A stretch of 64,000 nt of DNA from Lethocerus indicus (taxonomy: Eukaryota; Arthropoda; Insecta; Hemiptera; Belostomatidae). Numbering within the stretch: the first letter of the stretch is position 1; each line of letters opens with the position of its first letter. The notes below the pieces were generated by a model, which saw only the letters and a list, made by a program, of their open reading frames with translations, was not told the origin of the DNA and did not search any database. The stretch spans positions 25,741,872 through 25,805,871 of the forward strand of contig JACDQD010000004.1 in the NCBI GenBank assembly GCA_019843655.1, in the 5' to 3' direction. The translations under genes were made by a program, and so were the position numbers. Of this stretch, positions 37,468 to 51,220 are shown in pieces.

Positions 37468-38204
37468 GTCTTATTAATAAGTGTATCCGGAGATGTAATG
37501 TCAAGACTTATGAGAGCGAACAGGGAATCGAAAGACTAAAACAAAAATTCGTTTGGAGATTTGCTCCTTTTTGCCTCGTTCTCAAGAATGAGTATTATCC
37601 AATACGCGCCATATATTGTAGTAAATACAAATCAAAGATTCTTATAATGACCCGGCAAATTCTTAGGGAAGGAATGTAAGCATGGACAAACTAAAATGTA
37701 CCTGCCTTTCTCCTATGCTTCAGTTCAGAAGCGTTCGAGTGAATTACACGAGATAGAATGTGCCTCTTAGTTATTCCAATAATAAATACACTCTACGGTT
37801 TCTATTTGTTTACAATACTGTCCTATGATGTTAACATATATTTGTTAGATGCTTTCAAGGTAATTTGTCAAAATAATATAACGTGTATTGGATTACATTC
37901 ATTAAAAGTATACAGGGACTGTTTTTTGCGACGTTCTCCGAAAACGGAGCAAAATCGATCGTTGTACTCTTTCTGCTTAGTTTTACGTCCCCAAAATAGT
38001 ACCAATTTTGCTCTCATCGTTTTCACTGCGATGAAATTGCGGGAGGAGGGGTGAGGGTTGTACTTTTGGCTACCGGTGTTATTGTCCGGGTGAATAGTGG
38101 ATGCTATAGTGGATGTTCAGTTTTGTGCAGCGGGCCTGCTGGGGTACTGTATATGGTATAGAGTTGTCGGTGGGAGCCAGTAGACAGTCGGTAATCAATC
38201 ACGA

Positions 38205-38282
38205 ACGGAGAGGGAGAGAGATAGCGAGTGAGAGGGAGACTGAGTCCATGTGTGTGTGTGAGAGAGAGAGAGAGAGAGGGAC
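38205..38282. repeat. Purine-rich tract with (TG)n and (AG)n cores
   Basis: GA-rich stretch with (TG)n at about 38249-38260, running straight into (AG)n at about 38260-38278. Confidence 0.85.
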
Positions 38283-38850
38283 AGAGGCAAGGTCGGTGGC
38301 TGTTACCTATACTTACAACTCCATTTTACTGGTAATTAGTCTTATTTATGCCTATACCTTAGATCTTAGGCCAGATTAGTCCCCAGCTCTGATTACTCCA
38401 TTTATTAAAGGCTGTAATTTTAGGCGAAACGACCACTTTGAAAATCACTTTGGGCCCGTTTTTATTATAAACCGTATCCAAATGACAGTGTTAATTACGA
38501 GGTGCTTACCGCGCCGGCCTTCTCTGCCGCGTCTGAGTACGTACCTGCCCGGTATTCCTCATCTCTTCTTAATACCATTAAACGGAATAATTTCATCACG
38601 TCTCCTTAATTGCGTCTCTCTACTCCTCATTATCCAGCGGCCTCAGTGTACATAAGAAAACTAACTAATCCGTTATGTATGTTTTGAACATTAAACTTGG
38701 AAATAAATCGAGTCGAAGGAACTCCTGGCTATAGAAATCGGTGGATTCTGAAACCTTCCCGTTGAATGAAATTATATTAGGTAATCTAATGTTTTTGGAA
38801 TGTTGCAAGAAATAAAAAATATTTTTATTCGATGCTGCCCCAATCATGTT

Positions 38851-38942
38851 TGGTCGTCCTCGTGGGGTTGGAATAACATCATTCTCAGTCACCACTCGCT
38901 GATTTCGTATTATGCTAAACCGGTTTCGGCTTCTCGGCATCT
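38851..38942 (+). repeat. Partial copy of the fold-back family
   Basis: It contains the left end (cgtggggttggaataac) and, about 45 bp on, the core gctaaaccggtttcggcttc with tcggcatct. The region between is diverged. No inverted return arm is seen, so this is a single-arm copy. Confidence 0.55.
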
Positions 38943-39977
38943 CGTTTGGGGTTTATCAATAGATTCGCGTGGCACAAGATGTAAGTTTGTTACCACGTTT
39001 AATTTTGTCTGTTGAAAATTGAAGCTCAGTTCAACTCATAGACGTGCAGTAATGTCAAACAGGTTTTTCGTAAGTGAGATTTTTCTTGGCGGAACACATT
39101 ACTAAAACCTAAGTGTACCGCGTTCCAGGTGTAAAGAGAATAGAAGCCAGATTGAAATACGTAGTTGTTATATTGACTTTATTAAGAAATAGTTAATTGA
39201 GTAGAAGCCGTCGAGTGCGAGGCCCAGGTGTTCTCGGCAGCGGTGTACGTGCCCGTTCCAATCTTTAGGGCGTATCACGAGTAGAGACTTCCTGCCTGCG
39301 ATAGGACAGAAAGCTGCCCTTATTCCGACCCTAGTGGGCCAATTATAGTCGGTTCCCCCATAATCCTCCTCTGCAAAACCACTTCATTAAAACAAAAGGC
39401 CCGTCCCGTATTCTTGCGACAGGGCCCGCGCCAAGTCCCGGGACAAAGGCAACCCCTCTCTCTCTTCAGCCAGAGCTCGCCCACCCATATCTAACACAGC
39501 AAGCACAACCAAACAGACTTGAAAGTATAGGGTCAGGACCGGCGTCCCTTTGAAATTTTGATTACATCCCCTTCTAGTGAAAATAACCGCAATTTCAGTA
39601 GGGATAGTTAATACCTAAATAATAAGGAAGAAAAGGGAGAAAACGGTAGGGCCGCTAAAACGTGGGTAGTCGTTTTCGGCCGGGGAACCCGCACAGTTTT
39701 TCCCTTTGGCTTATCCATATCAAACATTCACTGTTGTGGACCGTTGAATATTAAACGTTTTCCCCTATATTTTTTTCCGGTCGCCTGAAATTCAGCCCCT
39801 CGCTCAGATCAGAATTCACTTCGGTATTCATCAGGAATCGTTTACATTCACGAAAGGACGCGTTGGCGTGACGACTGAATGTTGTTCGTCATACCTAGAG
39901 TAGTCGAAATCGGTTTGCACGCTATTCCTAGAGGGCACGTTTACAGTTCCCCTCTGGATTTTCTGTTGAGAAGTCAA

Positions 39978-40010
39978 CCTAGACCGGTTTCGGCTTCTCG
40001 CCAACTTCAG
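39978..40010 (+). repeat. Core fragment of the fold-back family
   Basis: cctagaccggtttcggcttc followed by tcgccaacttcag. It shares the variant 'cttctcg' with the copy at 38851-38942, where the two full elements have 'ctgctcg', which suggests a common sub-lineage. No terminal sequence is recognisable. Confidence 0.55.
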
Positions 40011-40517
40011 GCGCATTACATCTGTAATATCGCTAGGTACTAAGCCAATCGGTCTACGATGGAGAGCATTAATCGAACGGATATTTTTAACAAATGTTAC
40101 AAAAGCCCAGATTGGAGCGTGCACGATGATTGGTTGTATGTGTTTTCGTTTTGTGGATTTTGCGTCTAGAGCGGTGCGAAACTGGGTTACGGCTCTGTTT
40201 AACCCGTAAACGTGTGGATTGTACAATGGGGGCCAGATCCTGTCGAGCCTATTGAGAGGCGCCTCTCTGAATTCCGTATTAAGTCAATATTGGCGCACGG
40301 TACGACACCCAATTATGTAATTGGTTAACCCGGTTTGTAAATCCGAGCCGTCGCTAACAGTAACATTATGCCGGTCCAAATTCGATAAAATTATTTCAAT
40401 CTACTAATCGAAAATTGTACGCAAATAGTTTCATAGCCTTATTTTCTTTGCGAAGTAATTATTTTTGTAGCAATTACAAGATAAAACAACATAACTATTA
40501 CCAGTATTGACTGGACC

Positions 40518-40553
40518 ATTGTCATTGTGATAGTTTTAACTATCACTGACAAT
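40518..40553. repeat. Imperfect short inverted repeat
   Basis: attgtcattgtgatagtt followed directly by ttaactatcactgacaat; the arms pair with a two-base bulge. It is too short for a typical microRNA precursor. Confidence 0.5.
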
Positions 40554-40716
40554 AGCATGAAGGGGATAGCAGTTCTGGTAACCTCGAGAGTAGAAATCAC
40601 CGTTAGTCGAATCAAAATTCAGATGAAAATCATACTATGTACGGAGACAACGTACCTAAAATATTTGATATATAAATAGCAATATATAAATATAATAATT
40701 GGATATTCGTTGGTCG

Positions 40717-40792
40717 GGTGCGGCATAAAGCTTACCGGTTAGAGCAGTGCTTCCCAGTAGGCTGACCCGGGTGCGAACCCCGTTAACGAACC
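40717..40792 (+). repeat. tRNA-like segment, probably SINE head or tRNA pseudogene
   Basis: It contains agcttaccggttagagca, close to a tRNA A box and D-arm (TGGCTTAGTGGTTAGAGC type), and 30 bp further cgggtgcgaaccccg, a T-arm/B box with one change (ggtgcgaacc for ggttcgaacc). A paired acceptor stem is not evident and the anticodon arm is poor, so a functional tRNA is unlikely. Confidence 0.5.
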
Positions 40793-43700
40793 TTATTTTC
40801 CTTCGATTATAAATTTAAATTGTTCTCGAGTCTATCTCATATAACTCTGTAACACTGGACGGTATATTTGTTATGACAAATTCGCCAAATCTGTGATTGT
40901 TATTCGTCTAACATCCGTTAAATTTGTATTCGAATCAATTTAAACGTTATTGCGCTACTCACCCGTTCCGTTGTAATTCAAGCGCCGATCGTCGGTCACA
41001 TTGCGATAAGTAATGAAGTATTGAGTACGCTTGAAGTAGTACAGTATTTTTATCCGGCGGTGGGCTTATCACAGCCGAGATGAAGTGTACAACCCCATTC
41101 ATACGGCGGTGGCAAAATGACAATGGCCTAAAATGTCGGACGGGAGCGAGCGCTCCGCCTTTTACGGCCCCCTTTTAAGAGGATCAGCGTTCCTCGTCAA
41201 TTCAACCTTGACATTATTGCGCCCAGAGAGACAGACGCCCCCCCCGCAATAGAGTAAAGAAAAAAATTCCGCCCTGTTCACGAAACAGAAACAAAGTTTT
41301 TTCGTTATCAATTCAAACAAATATGTAATTAATTGAACACACGACGCCTGGCTTAATCGGAAGAAATGAAAATTACGGTCCGCCAATTATTATCAACGGT
41401 GGCCCAAAGGCAATATTTTACAACCAGAAATCCGTGAATATCGTCCGATTTCTTTTCGGCAACAGACTGGAGTATTTTTCTGGCCGTGAACGAATTAATT
41501 TGTGCCGTATTTACGTGGAACTGACATTCCGATTTGTATTCACGCGCGTTGTTTAAACGTTCGGCATAAACAAGATATTACCGAATGGTAGAATGTGCGG
41601 TAGGAAATAGGAAACCGCAGTAATATTATCGAAGAGCCGGTACCGTTATTTACGTCGGTTGTTTCATCGACCGGGGGTACGAATGTTTTGAAAAATTAGT
41701 TTATTCTAATGGCCCGATTTCTTATAACTACCACCAAACAGGATTACCCAGCGTTAGAATTCGTTAATTTCTTTTTTTAAACATTGAATTTGAATAGGGT
41801 CGATAAAGCTCTTTATTTGTCTGATTTATTGCAGTCCGCTCAGCTGCTGGGTACCGGGTACCTGTAATTTATTCCCCCCCAGCTCCCTCCAAAATAGTGC
41901 TTGTATTTTTTTGTCCTGGAAACTGGAGATATTCGTGAACGCGCGTCCCAGTCGCCACTAGGTTTTATTCACGGTAGGACGCTTTAAAATATTCAGAACG
42001 AAGCAGTGGGATTCGGAATCATTTAGTTGGGCAATTAACGCGTTCTTCTAATTGGCGTCCCCCCGCCCCGCTTCCATCACTCTCTACCGTCCTGAAAACG
42101 TCGACCGATTTCGATTTGGAGAAAAGCAAGGTCGACAGAATCTTACCTCTATTCTTTTTTTTTTAAAGAAAACTTCTTTTGTAGGATTTTGTAGAAATTC
42201 GCTTTGATAATGGTACCGAAAAATTTATGATCACACGTGTCATTTAACCCCTTTCCTATCTTACGTAATATATACGAATACCTTGTGTCTAATATTCGTA
42301 ACCCTCGCAGTGTCAGTCGGTAAATATTTTAGGAACGCCACAGTTATAAATGCATCGTTAAATAGTGTGGATAAAGACAGTGGGCGTGCCCACTATATAT
42401 CGCGTTGAAACGGGCAGCAGTTTCCATTGCGTAATGTACGTTCGTACACTTTTTAATATATACATATTATACTGACTGTTTCAACTATTCTAGGAATATT
42501 GTTTTATATAATCCAACCCAAACTTAGTACCTCTTACAAATAGTTGGGCATTTCTGTTATTTTATTACAGTTATATACATATTTTACCGGTTTTTTTCGA
42601 AAGAAAAATGATATAATATTCTTTTTTTAAGCCAATTTATTACAAGATGTTATTGTCTCTAACAGGGTTCTATAAAATGTTCTCATCTGCACGTGTTCAA
42701 ATTAGACCTACATAGAAGCGTGTCTGTAGGGCGATCTCTTAGCAGTATGATATTAACCGAAACTGTCCACAGGTTGGTCGCGACAGGAGATAAACGAAAC
42801 CCTCTCTCACCATTATTTGGACTGTAATTGTTCGTCCTCTATTTTGATTATACGGATAATGTCGGCGCTTATTTTAATAATTTTTTAGTAACATCGTGTC
42901 GACGAAGTTTTTAACGAATATCTAATATGAGATTTCAGAGGTCTACGTGATATTGCGCGCCGAATTGGTTCTACAGAATCAAAGTACGGTTAGTGGGCGT
43001 CTATTGTAAACGGAGTAGGACCGGTAATGACAAATTGCCTAGAGTGGTGTGTTGAGAGGCTGGTGGTTTAGCTTTAGCTGGAGGGGTGAGGGGAAGGCGA
43101 GAGGGTTTGTGGGCGAGGGCGGGGGTTGATAGGGCGGTGCTAATGTGTCAACACGGTGCCTCTGTAAACCGGCGCTCTCCCTCCTTCCGAGCCGCCCCCG
43201 GCGGGAGAAATTTCTCACTGGCGGCGGGCAGCCAGGGTACGTCTCCCGGGCTCCTGTTTGTACTCGGCGTTTTTATAGCGGCGCCACCGGCGGCTACCCG
43301 CCGGATTATTTTTTGTGGGCAGTCCTCACCGACGGGAGGAAAAAGAAGAATTTCCGAACCGAAGAATGACTGGGACTGAGAGAGGAGGTTTTCTTCAATA
43401 TAAACAGACGGGTAGGAGATACGGTGGGGCGCGAGTCGATGCCCGATAAACTGAGGGGAGGGGGGGCCGATATCGGTGTAAGAAGGAAGAGGAGGAGATA
43501 AGTATCGTGTCGACGCGATCGGTGGCGCCTCCTCATCCCACTCATCCCGCCACTTGTATTCCGATATTCTTTAATATTGTTCTCCTCCCGCTTTTACTGT
43601 TTTTCGGTTGGGCCCTAAAAATCGATCGACCGATGGTTATTTATTTACACGAATAACTGCGCGAAAATCCTTTTGTAGGGATGAAAATAGCCGGCCAGTC

Positions 43701-43957
43701 GTTCGGCTACTTATTCCACTGATTTTGGAGTGTTTTAGTCTACTCTAATTTCTTCTGTTTAAGTTCTAGTTTAAATTTAGACTTGTACGGAATCGGGAGA
43801 TTTCAGAGGGCCCCGATGTTCGCCCGAGAGTGAGACGCCCGTGTGCTAGTTGAAGAGGGGGGGCAGGGAGCCCCCCTACTAGATGGCCTAGCTCCGCCTC
43901 GCCTCTCTATTGATTTGCAGCCGGATAGACAATAGGGAGTGAGCGAGCGAGAGAGTG

Positions 43958-43987
43958 AGAGGGAGGGGGGAGGGAGGGAGGGAGGGA
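43958..43987. repeat. (GGGA)n simple repeat
   Basis: Purine tract gagggagggggg then agggagggagggaggga. It lies in a GC-rich block. Confidence 0.8.
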
Positions 43988-46900
43988 CGTACACGCCGTC
44001 GGATTAGCATTACAATCGGGGGCCGTTTTGGCCGTTGGAACGGCCCGGCGACACAATGTGATCGGCGGGGTGCGACATTGCGTTTTTTTTTACCTTTTAA
44101 TACTCTTACCTTCGAAAAGGTGTTAACTACTGTGTCCGCTGTGAACTGGGCCCCGACGCCCTAATTTACGATCGCCTTATCTTTTGTGAAACAATGAACC
44201 GGAACTAGTGAGGGTTGCTGGCGTCATTGTAGCGTATCCGCCGCCCTTACGGACCGGGGGAAAAATGCTTGAATAGAGATACAGACGTGGGCACAAAATC
44301 CGGAACGTGTAAAACGAAATTAATCTATAGTAGTAGTGCTCCCCTCGAAGCGGGGACACCTATTAGGCTTCAAAGGCGGGGGTCGCAGTCACCGAATACA
44401 AACGTTTAAAACTACGTTCCCTAACCGACCGAGGTATGGAGTTGTGTCGAATGTCCGGGCCCTCCGGGGTTTGTGGGCCGTTACATACGACGAAAACGTT
44501 TTCACTTAATTCGTCACTTTTTAATTACTAAGCCATTTCTGCGCAGTAATCTCACAATGCCGGTTTAGGAGGAGAAAAAAAAACAACGTCGGTTTACGCT
44601 CCACGCGTTGGGTTGAGCGTCAATTTACTTTTTTGCGCGGCTATAAAACAAAAATACGGTCGTGGAAGTGGCAGCCATTTGCAGTGGTTTTGCGCTATGT
44701 TTCGAGTTGATTGTTTCTCGCCGCCTATAAAGCCGCTTCCATCATTTCTGGCACCGTTAGATCGTGTGCGGTAACGCGGTAGGGAAGGCGTCGTAAACAT
44801 TTTTAACGACGTTCGAGGAGTGTCTGACAACTCGTCGAGGCGACTGCATTCCGCGCTCTGTGCGCTGGCCCGGCCGGTAGAGAAGTGCATTGCTTTCAAA
44901 TTTGGAACACCTCTCTAAGAGTGTATCGCACACTGTGCTGGGGATGCCACTCGGAAAATTCCGCCCCTTAACAACTTGTAAAGTTATGAAATATATTCGT
45001 TAATACGTCATTAATAGATATAACCGTAAATGTCGTTCAACGCAGAATCTTGCCCAGTGGCCGTTCGTGGCGATTCCGAACAAGACGGGCGTATCTGCGA
45101 ATTGTTAACCGTGTCCGCTAAGTGAGGAAAAATAAATTATAGGTTGAGCGTTAGATACAGGTGTCGTGAGTGTTGAAACAAGGGCGCTACAGGAACGGCG
45201 GTGTCCAATTCCAGGCGGGGAGGGAGGTCGGGAAGGATGGCGCCAACCGAATAGAGTGTAATTATTGTAATCGAGCTAAACGGGCCGGTATGTAGATTGG
45301 TGGCGGGCGATGTGCTCCTCTAATAGAGATTGGGATAAGTAGAGACGGAAGAGGCTGGATGGGCGGGAAGGTGAGGGAGCGAGGAGCCGGTGTGACATGA
45401 TCGATCGGACAGATAATCCCAGCCGGGGTCACCCCGAGACCGTTCTTTATTATTCGGTCCACGGCCCCCGCCGACACCACTAATTGCCGATACAAAAAGT
45501 TATTTGATAGTAATTATCGGCTACTGCACCTCCACCGCCCGCCGGCCCGCCTAGCTTTTCAACATTTTTACTACGCGCCTTAGTCACTGCCCTCCTAACT
45601 GGTGGGACGCGTCAATTTCGCCCTTTCGGACGTGTCCGCTCTTTAATTTGAGCCGACGATGAGGATAGACGGACTAAAAGGGGGCACGCTTTGTTCTAGG
45701 CTTTAACTAATTCATTTAATATATATCGCGAATCGCGTAAGAATTTAAAAAATCTCTATCGAATAGTATATATAGTTTAGAGATGCTTGTTATTTAAAGG
45801 TTTCTTATAGGAATCTAGGAGTCTCCTATAGGAGTCTGATAAAATTCTAACGGTTTCGTGAGATGATATCGGCGCGTTATTAGTAATAGATATTAGTCTT
45901 CCACAAGCCGCGGCCGGGCCTAATCAACGATAGACGTCCGCAGGATCGTAAACAGGCTTGTTGGCTGTCGACCAGTAAAGTCAGGATTAGAGGAGTGCGT
46001 CTAATCCGCGGCGGAGCTGGTTTTTTCTCCGACTTTAATCCGGGGGCATTAGAAGCGGGCCCCGACTCACGCCCACTCTGCTGATAAGTCATTCACCGGA
46101 CCCTCGGGTCATATACGCTTCTTCTTATTCATTCATTCCTCGGTACGCACCTCCCGGCTTGGGCTACCTTAATCACGCCAGGATATATATTTTACTCGGA
46201 GCGGTGCTACCATTCCACGGCCGGTAATTCAACCTGACACTGCTCGGGAGGGTGCCCCCTCGGGCCCCCGTATAAAAGTATATATAATGACCGAGTCCAC
46301 AAAACACGGTTATTATGCTAAGTGGTCGGTGGTTTCACACCGCCGGCCCCGCTACTCTACGCGCCTTTAACCCCCGGATACACGTGCTGTGTGTTTAGCC
46401 TTCTCCACTTCACAAGCCACCCCTCCGCCCCGCGCCGTCATAACCGATCGAATTCAAATAATAAAATCAATTATATTAGTTAAGGATTCTATGAGACGGG
46501 CATCACTATTTTGTCGAAAAATAGTACACGAAGGTTATAGAAAAAAACGCGAACCTTTTCAAACGATGAAACCTTATCTTCATAACAAAAGGAGCAATCG
46601 CGGGTTTTTTGTAAGGTCTTCCACTTATCTTAGCTAAATGAATGCCAATTAAGAGGACGGGCGTTTCAAGTTATCTGTTTACCGGCAAAGAGTGGAGAGG
46701 TTATCTCTGCTCGAATCTGATTTCAGTTTGGATAATGATTTTTAGTTCATATATCCTTTTCCTTGTCTCACGTGTGGACACATCACGAATTTCATCCACA
46801 ATTCGTTAGGCGGAATCCGTTGTTTTTTATTCGACGAATATTTGTCCATATATCGCTTAATGGGCCTCCTTTTGTTTCGTTCATTCTAGTCGGGCGTGGG

Positions 46901-49900
46901 CGAATATTTCGGGCAGAAATTCTGGGTATATCTTGCGCTACTCCGATATATTTATTGCGCTAACGTCTCGCACTGGGGTAATACCCGATATTAATGTCCG
47001 GGCACTCAACAGTGATATACTATTGTCAAATTTTCCGCCCACGTCGCACTCGCGCTCTAATTCCAAAACAGACTAATGTCCCTTACCTTGTGCGGCTATG
47101 AGCCCGGCTCTGACATCGATAATATACTTTCGAAGTACACGAATGTTTACTAATATGTTCTGGTTGTCGGACGTCTTCAATTTATATTGAAAAAAATATA
47201 TGGCTCGGTTGCCCACTTCCACTATTGGCACTGGCAGCTACCACATCCCCTAAAGAAGACAAAAAATGCCTTGGAAATACGAACCTTCTCCCGGGACCCA
47301 GAGAGAACAATTTATAAAATAATTAAACGCAGGTCCTGAAATACTCGATGTTCGCTAAGAGTGGTTTTAATGGCGTCATTTATGACAACGGCCAATAAAC
47401 AGGCCGGCTTCTTGGACGCCTAAGACATTTAGATGGAATAGTATTTAGGTAATGGCAATGTTGAATGACGAAGCATTTTCGACAAGTGCCAAAGGACCAT
47501 GTTTTTCTTTTATTCAGTCCCCTCTTCTTGGCCAGTTCTAGGCCGTCGGCGTACAGACCTCTCTTCCAATCCTGTATTCTTAATGTACACGCCACCACCA
47601 GGTGTAAAACACAATTTCTTAATGGGGCCGCCACCTCCTAAGCCCCCGGGGACCGCTTAATGGGCGAAACACTTCTCTTGAGTCGGTAGCCTTGAGACGT
47701 GCAGTGTTAATTACAGAGATTGCGAGTGGCGTTGTTTACCTTTTGTGTGCAGTTAACGTGAACTGCGGCCCATCCATCACCGTTGCGCTATATGAGCGAA
47801 ACGAAAAATGGTTTCGGGTCGAATGTAGGAGGGGATAGGAAAACGGAAGATAATTATCCGAGCTTGCAATAAAAGTTAATGAGACATTCAGATATGACTT
47901 TAAAAATAGATGTAATACTTTGAGGCCGTCCCGTTCCCAGTCTGTAAACAAACTAGACCGTGTCAGGTAGGCGACGACCCACAACCCAACTTAGCATAAA
48001 TTCGGAGGCTCCTGTTCCATAAAAGCTGGGTCGTAAAACCAGTGTGTCCTGTCCACTTCTTAATATGAAGGCGTACGTTTCGGGGGCGATAAAATCAACC
48101 CCCGCGATGAAAAATAATGTTCGCATTAGGGGTATATACTAGGTTGTTTACTTTCAATAATGGATGGACATTTTCGGCTGAGTTCATCGAGTTGCAGGCG
48201 AATAATCGGTTGGCCCAAGCGTATTCGGCCGCTAATAAATTGAAGTTATATTTTTTTTATGTTAATTCAAGTGAATGTTTCGACAGTTTTTTCTCCCCAA
48301 ATTATCCAGGTAACGAACTGCCGACATACGGTCGGATGATGCCTGTCATTGATGTTACTTTATTTTAAAATGTCTTCTTATTGTTTGGACTTTCTTGTGT
48401 TTCCTGCTTGGTCAACTTCGAGCAGCCCGGTGTTTATTACGGTCCGGTTGTTTTCAGTTGTTTCAATTATTTTTTGCTTGCTGCAAATTGGTTTTTGCCG
48501 GACTATATACACAATTGGGAGATTGAATGAATGCTGACTGGCATTCGCATGCAACAGCTTGTTCGAACAACTGCACTATAAAAGCAATTTGGCCAACCAT
48601 TGATATAAACCGAGGCGGAAAAATATAATTTTATCTTGTGTTTTTAAAACAGTGCAGCCGAAGGGCCACTTTAGACCACCGCTGCTTTGTGAACTGGGTT
48701 AAAATACTCTCCAAGCTTGTAGAAATATAATTTAAATAGATTGTTTCGAAAGTACCTGTTGAAGTGTAGGTTTCAGAACTTGTGTTACGGTGACGTTTTA
48801 GAACACGGTATAAATACATTCCGGTCACGTTTCGCAATAAATCTCGAGTCGATTTAAAAGAAAGACAAAAAACTCGAAAAAAAATATCCCAGTCAGTTAT
48901 TAGAAGGCATTAGCCAAGTTCCACATTTGAATGTTTTATAAGTACGAATGCCTTCACCCAAAGCGAGCCCCCGCTTTTCAAACTGAAAGCTGTAATTACG
49001 CCGACTTTTATTAAATAGCTCGTCCGCAGCTTCGGCCAGGATTTATACTTTTCTAACAGATATTAGGCGTTCTTCAGAAAACTAAAAACAAAAAGGGAAA
49101 AAAAGAGGAAGACGTCGGTTATTAATTCGATCGTGTCCTGATCGTTATCTGGATGATGCGGCCGTCCAATATATTTTGTCGGAGCTCGCGCTATCTCATG
49201 CACAATTCATCGAGTTGGCGTTGTATTTAATTTGAAACTTCTGGAAGACTTATATCCGGTTAGAATTACTACAATATTTATTTATACCCGCGTTTAGGCA
49301 AAAATATGTTAATTGTCAACGAAACTGTGTATAAATGGGTGTAAAAAAAACCTACAGTAGATAGTAATAAGTGAGATCAAATTATTCCTGGGGATTTCAG
49401 TTATATTTGGTGATCTCTGGTCCGCGGTTAATTGTTTTATAAATTTAATCTTTATTTATTTTAAAGCTATACAAATCAGCATTTCTTTTAGGAAGCCAAA
49501 TGTATTAAATTATTGTTGGCCTAACTTTTAAAATTAATATATAAGACACGTCGGAATATTATTCAATCCGGATATGAACTGGCTTGGAACACATCCACAC
49601 ATGGTGGTGGCACTTAGCAATAAATACAAGTCAACTCTTCAGGTTTTCAAACGAAACTTTGTTCTCGTCATCGCAGACCACCAATCCAGGAAGCGATAGA
49701 ACACGTTCGACTCTGCGATAAACTCCATTCTATATTTATATCTGTGCACAGAAATGTTCAAATTTTAGGCTTTCTGTCGGTTTAGAAAATTAAGTTGGAA
49801 CTGGTAGTTCGTTCGTCTGCATTTGGAGCTCAGAGAATCATCCTTCTTTTTCGAATTTGTGTCGTCGCTTTCTTCAAATGATATGTAAATAAATACAGTT

Positions 49901-51146
49901 CGCAGAGTCAACAGATTTTACGAGAGTTATAACAACAGCTGTATATAAATTTCTTTTCATTTACTAACTGTATAAGTGATTAATTCTAAAAGAGATAATA
50001 TCGTAAAGATAACTGTGAATGTACAATTTTGAGGAAACATACACATTGTAATCGGCGAATGGAAAAACAGGCCAGTTTGTGTACAATTTGAGTTGATATT
50101 GTGCCATTTAACGAGGTTCAAAACACCGCCCACTCAATCCGACTGATATGATTTATATCGCGTTGATCATTTTTACGTTTTACGGTATCTAAGCTCTTAT
50201 GGCGTTTCAGTGAAGGTCAAGGCGTTGTACTTTGGACCCAGACAATTGAAATATGAACCCATTAAGAAAACAATAACGATTAAAAAAAATACAAGATGAA
50301 ATTAGGTACCGAAACTTTCAGATCTGATCAACACAATTTTGCGGGCAATTGGGACTTCTTGAGTATTACTCGTGAGTAATATCGTGAGTCTGTATCGTAG
50401 ACAATGATTTAAACGTCTTTTAATAAGTATTTTTAGTGGAAATCGAACGCAGAACAAATCACTTCTATGACCCCTCTCCATAGTTGAAGTTGTGCGAATA
50501 ACCGGGACGATTCTAAATCGAAACGAGCTGTAAACACAGTTCGTTAAATATTTCACGTTTTGAGGACACAGCTGTAAATAGTAAGCGCTGTTTGGTATCA
50601 AATTATCGCCCAATTTTCGATACACACCATTATCGAAATAATTTGTCGCCGGCCGAACTGTTTATTCAAAGTAAGAGGTAATTATTCGTAGAAGTTGAAG
50701 TAAGGACTATTACAAATCTCGCTGTTTTGTCTGAATCATTTAAATAATTATTTCGCGATTGATTTCCTATTAACAATAATGTGTTTTTCCTATTGAGAAT
50801 GCCTTATCTGAAGCTACACTTTGATGGCTCTTACCGAAATTGCGAATAAGCAATTCGTGATTGTTATTAATTGTATAATGAAACATAAATAACATTACAT
50901 GTAATAAAAAACGTTCTGCGCTTCAACTAATGACGACAATCATTATTTCCCTTTTCGACTAATCAAAGCTGTTCTATTCATATTAATTTCTTATCACAGT
51001 TTGTCAATGTCCGGAACAGGATTATAAGATATATCATATATTACCGAATACATAAAATCTGCAATACCTGAGTCCTTTGATATTGATTTTTGAATGTGTA
51101 GTAATGGTATTTGTCCAATTACAGGCCGCCTTCATTATTTATTATT

Positions 51147-51150
<4 letters not shown>

Positions 51151-51220
<70 letters not shown>
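51151..51220. repeat. (TA)n microsatellite passing into (GT)5
   Basis: About 60 bp of perfect AT alternation followed by gtgtgtgtgt. It produces an artificial Tyr/Ile-repeat frame. It is the longest perfect microsatellite in the window. Confidence 0.92.

Noticed and set aside
39831..40226. 131-codon minus-strand frame
   Set aside because: It runs through a fold-back family core fragment and has no family match I can see.
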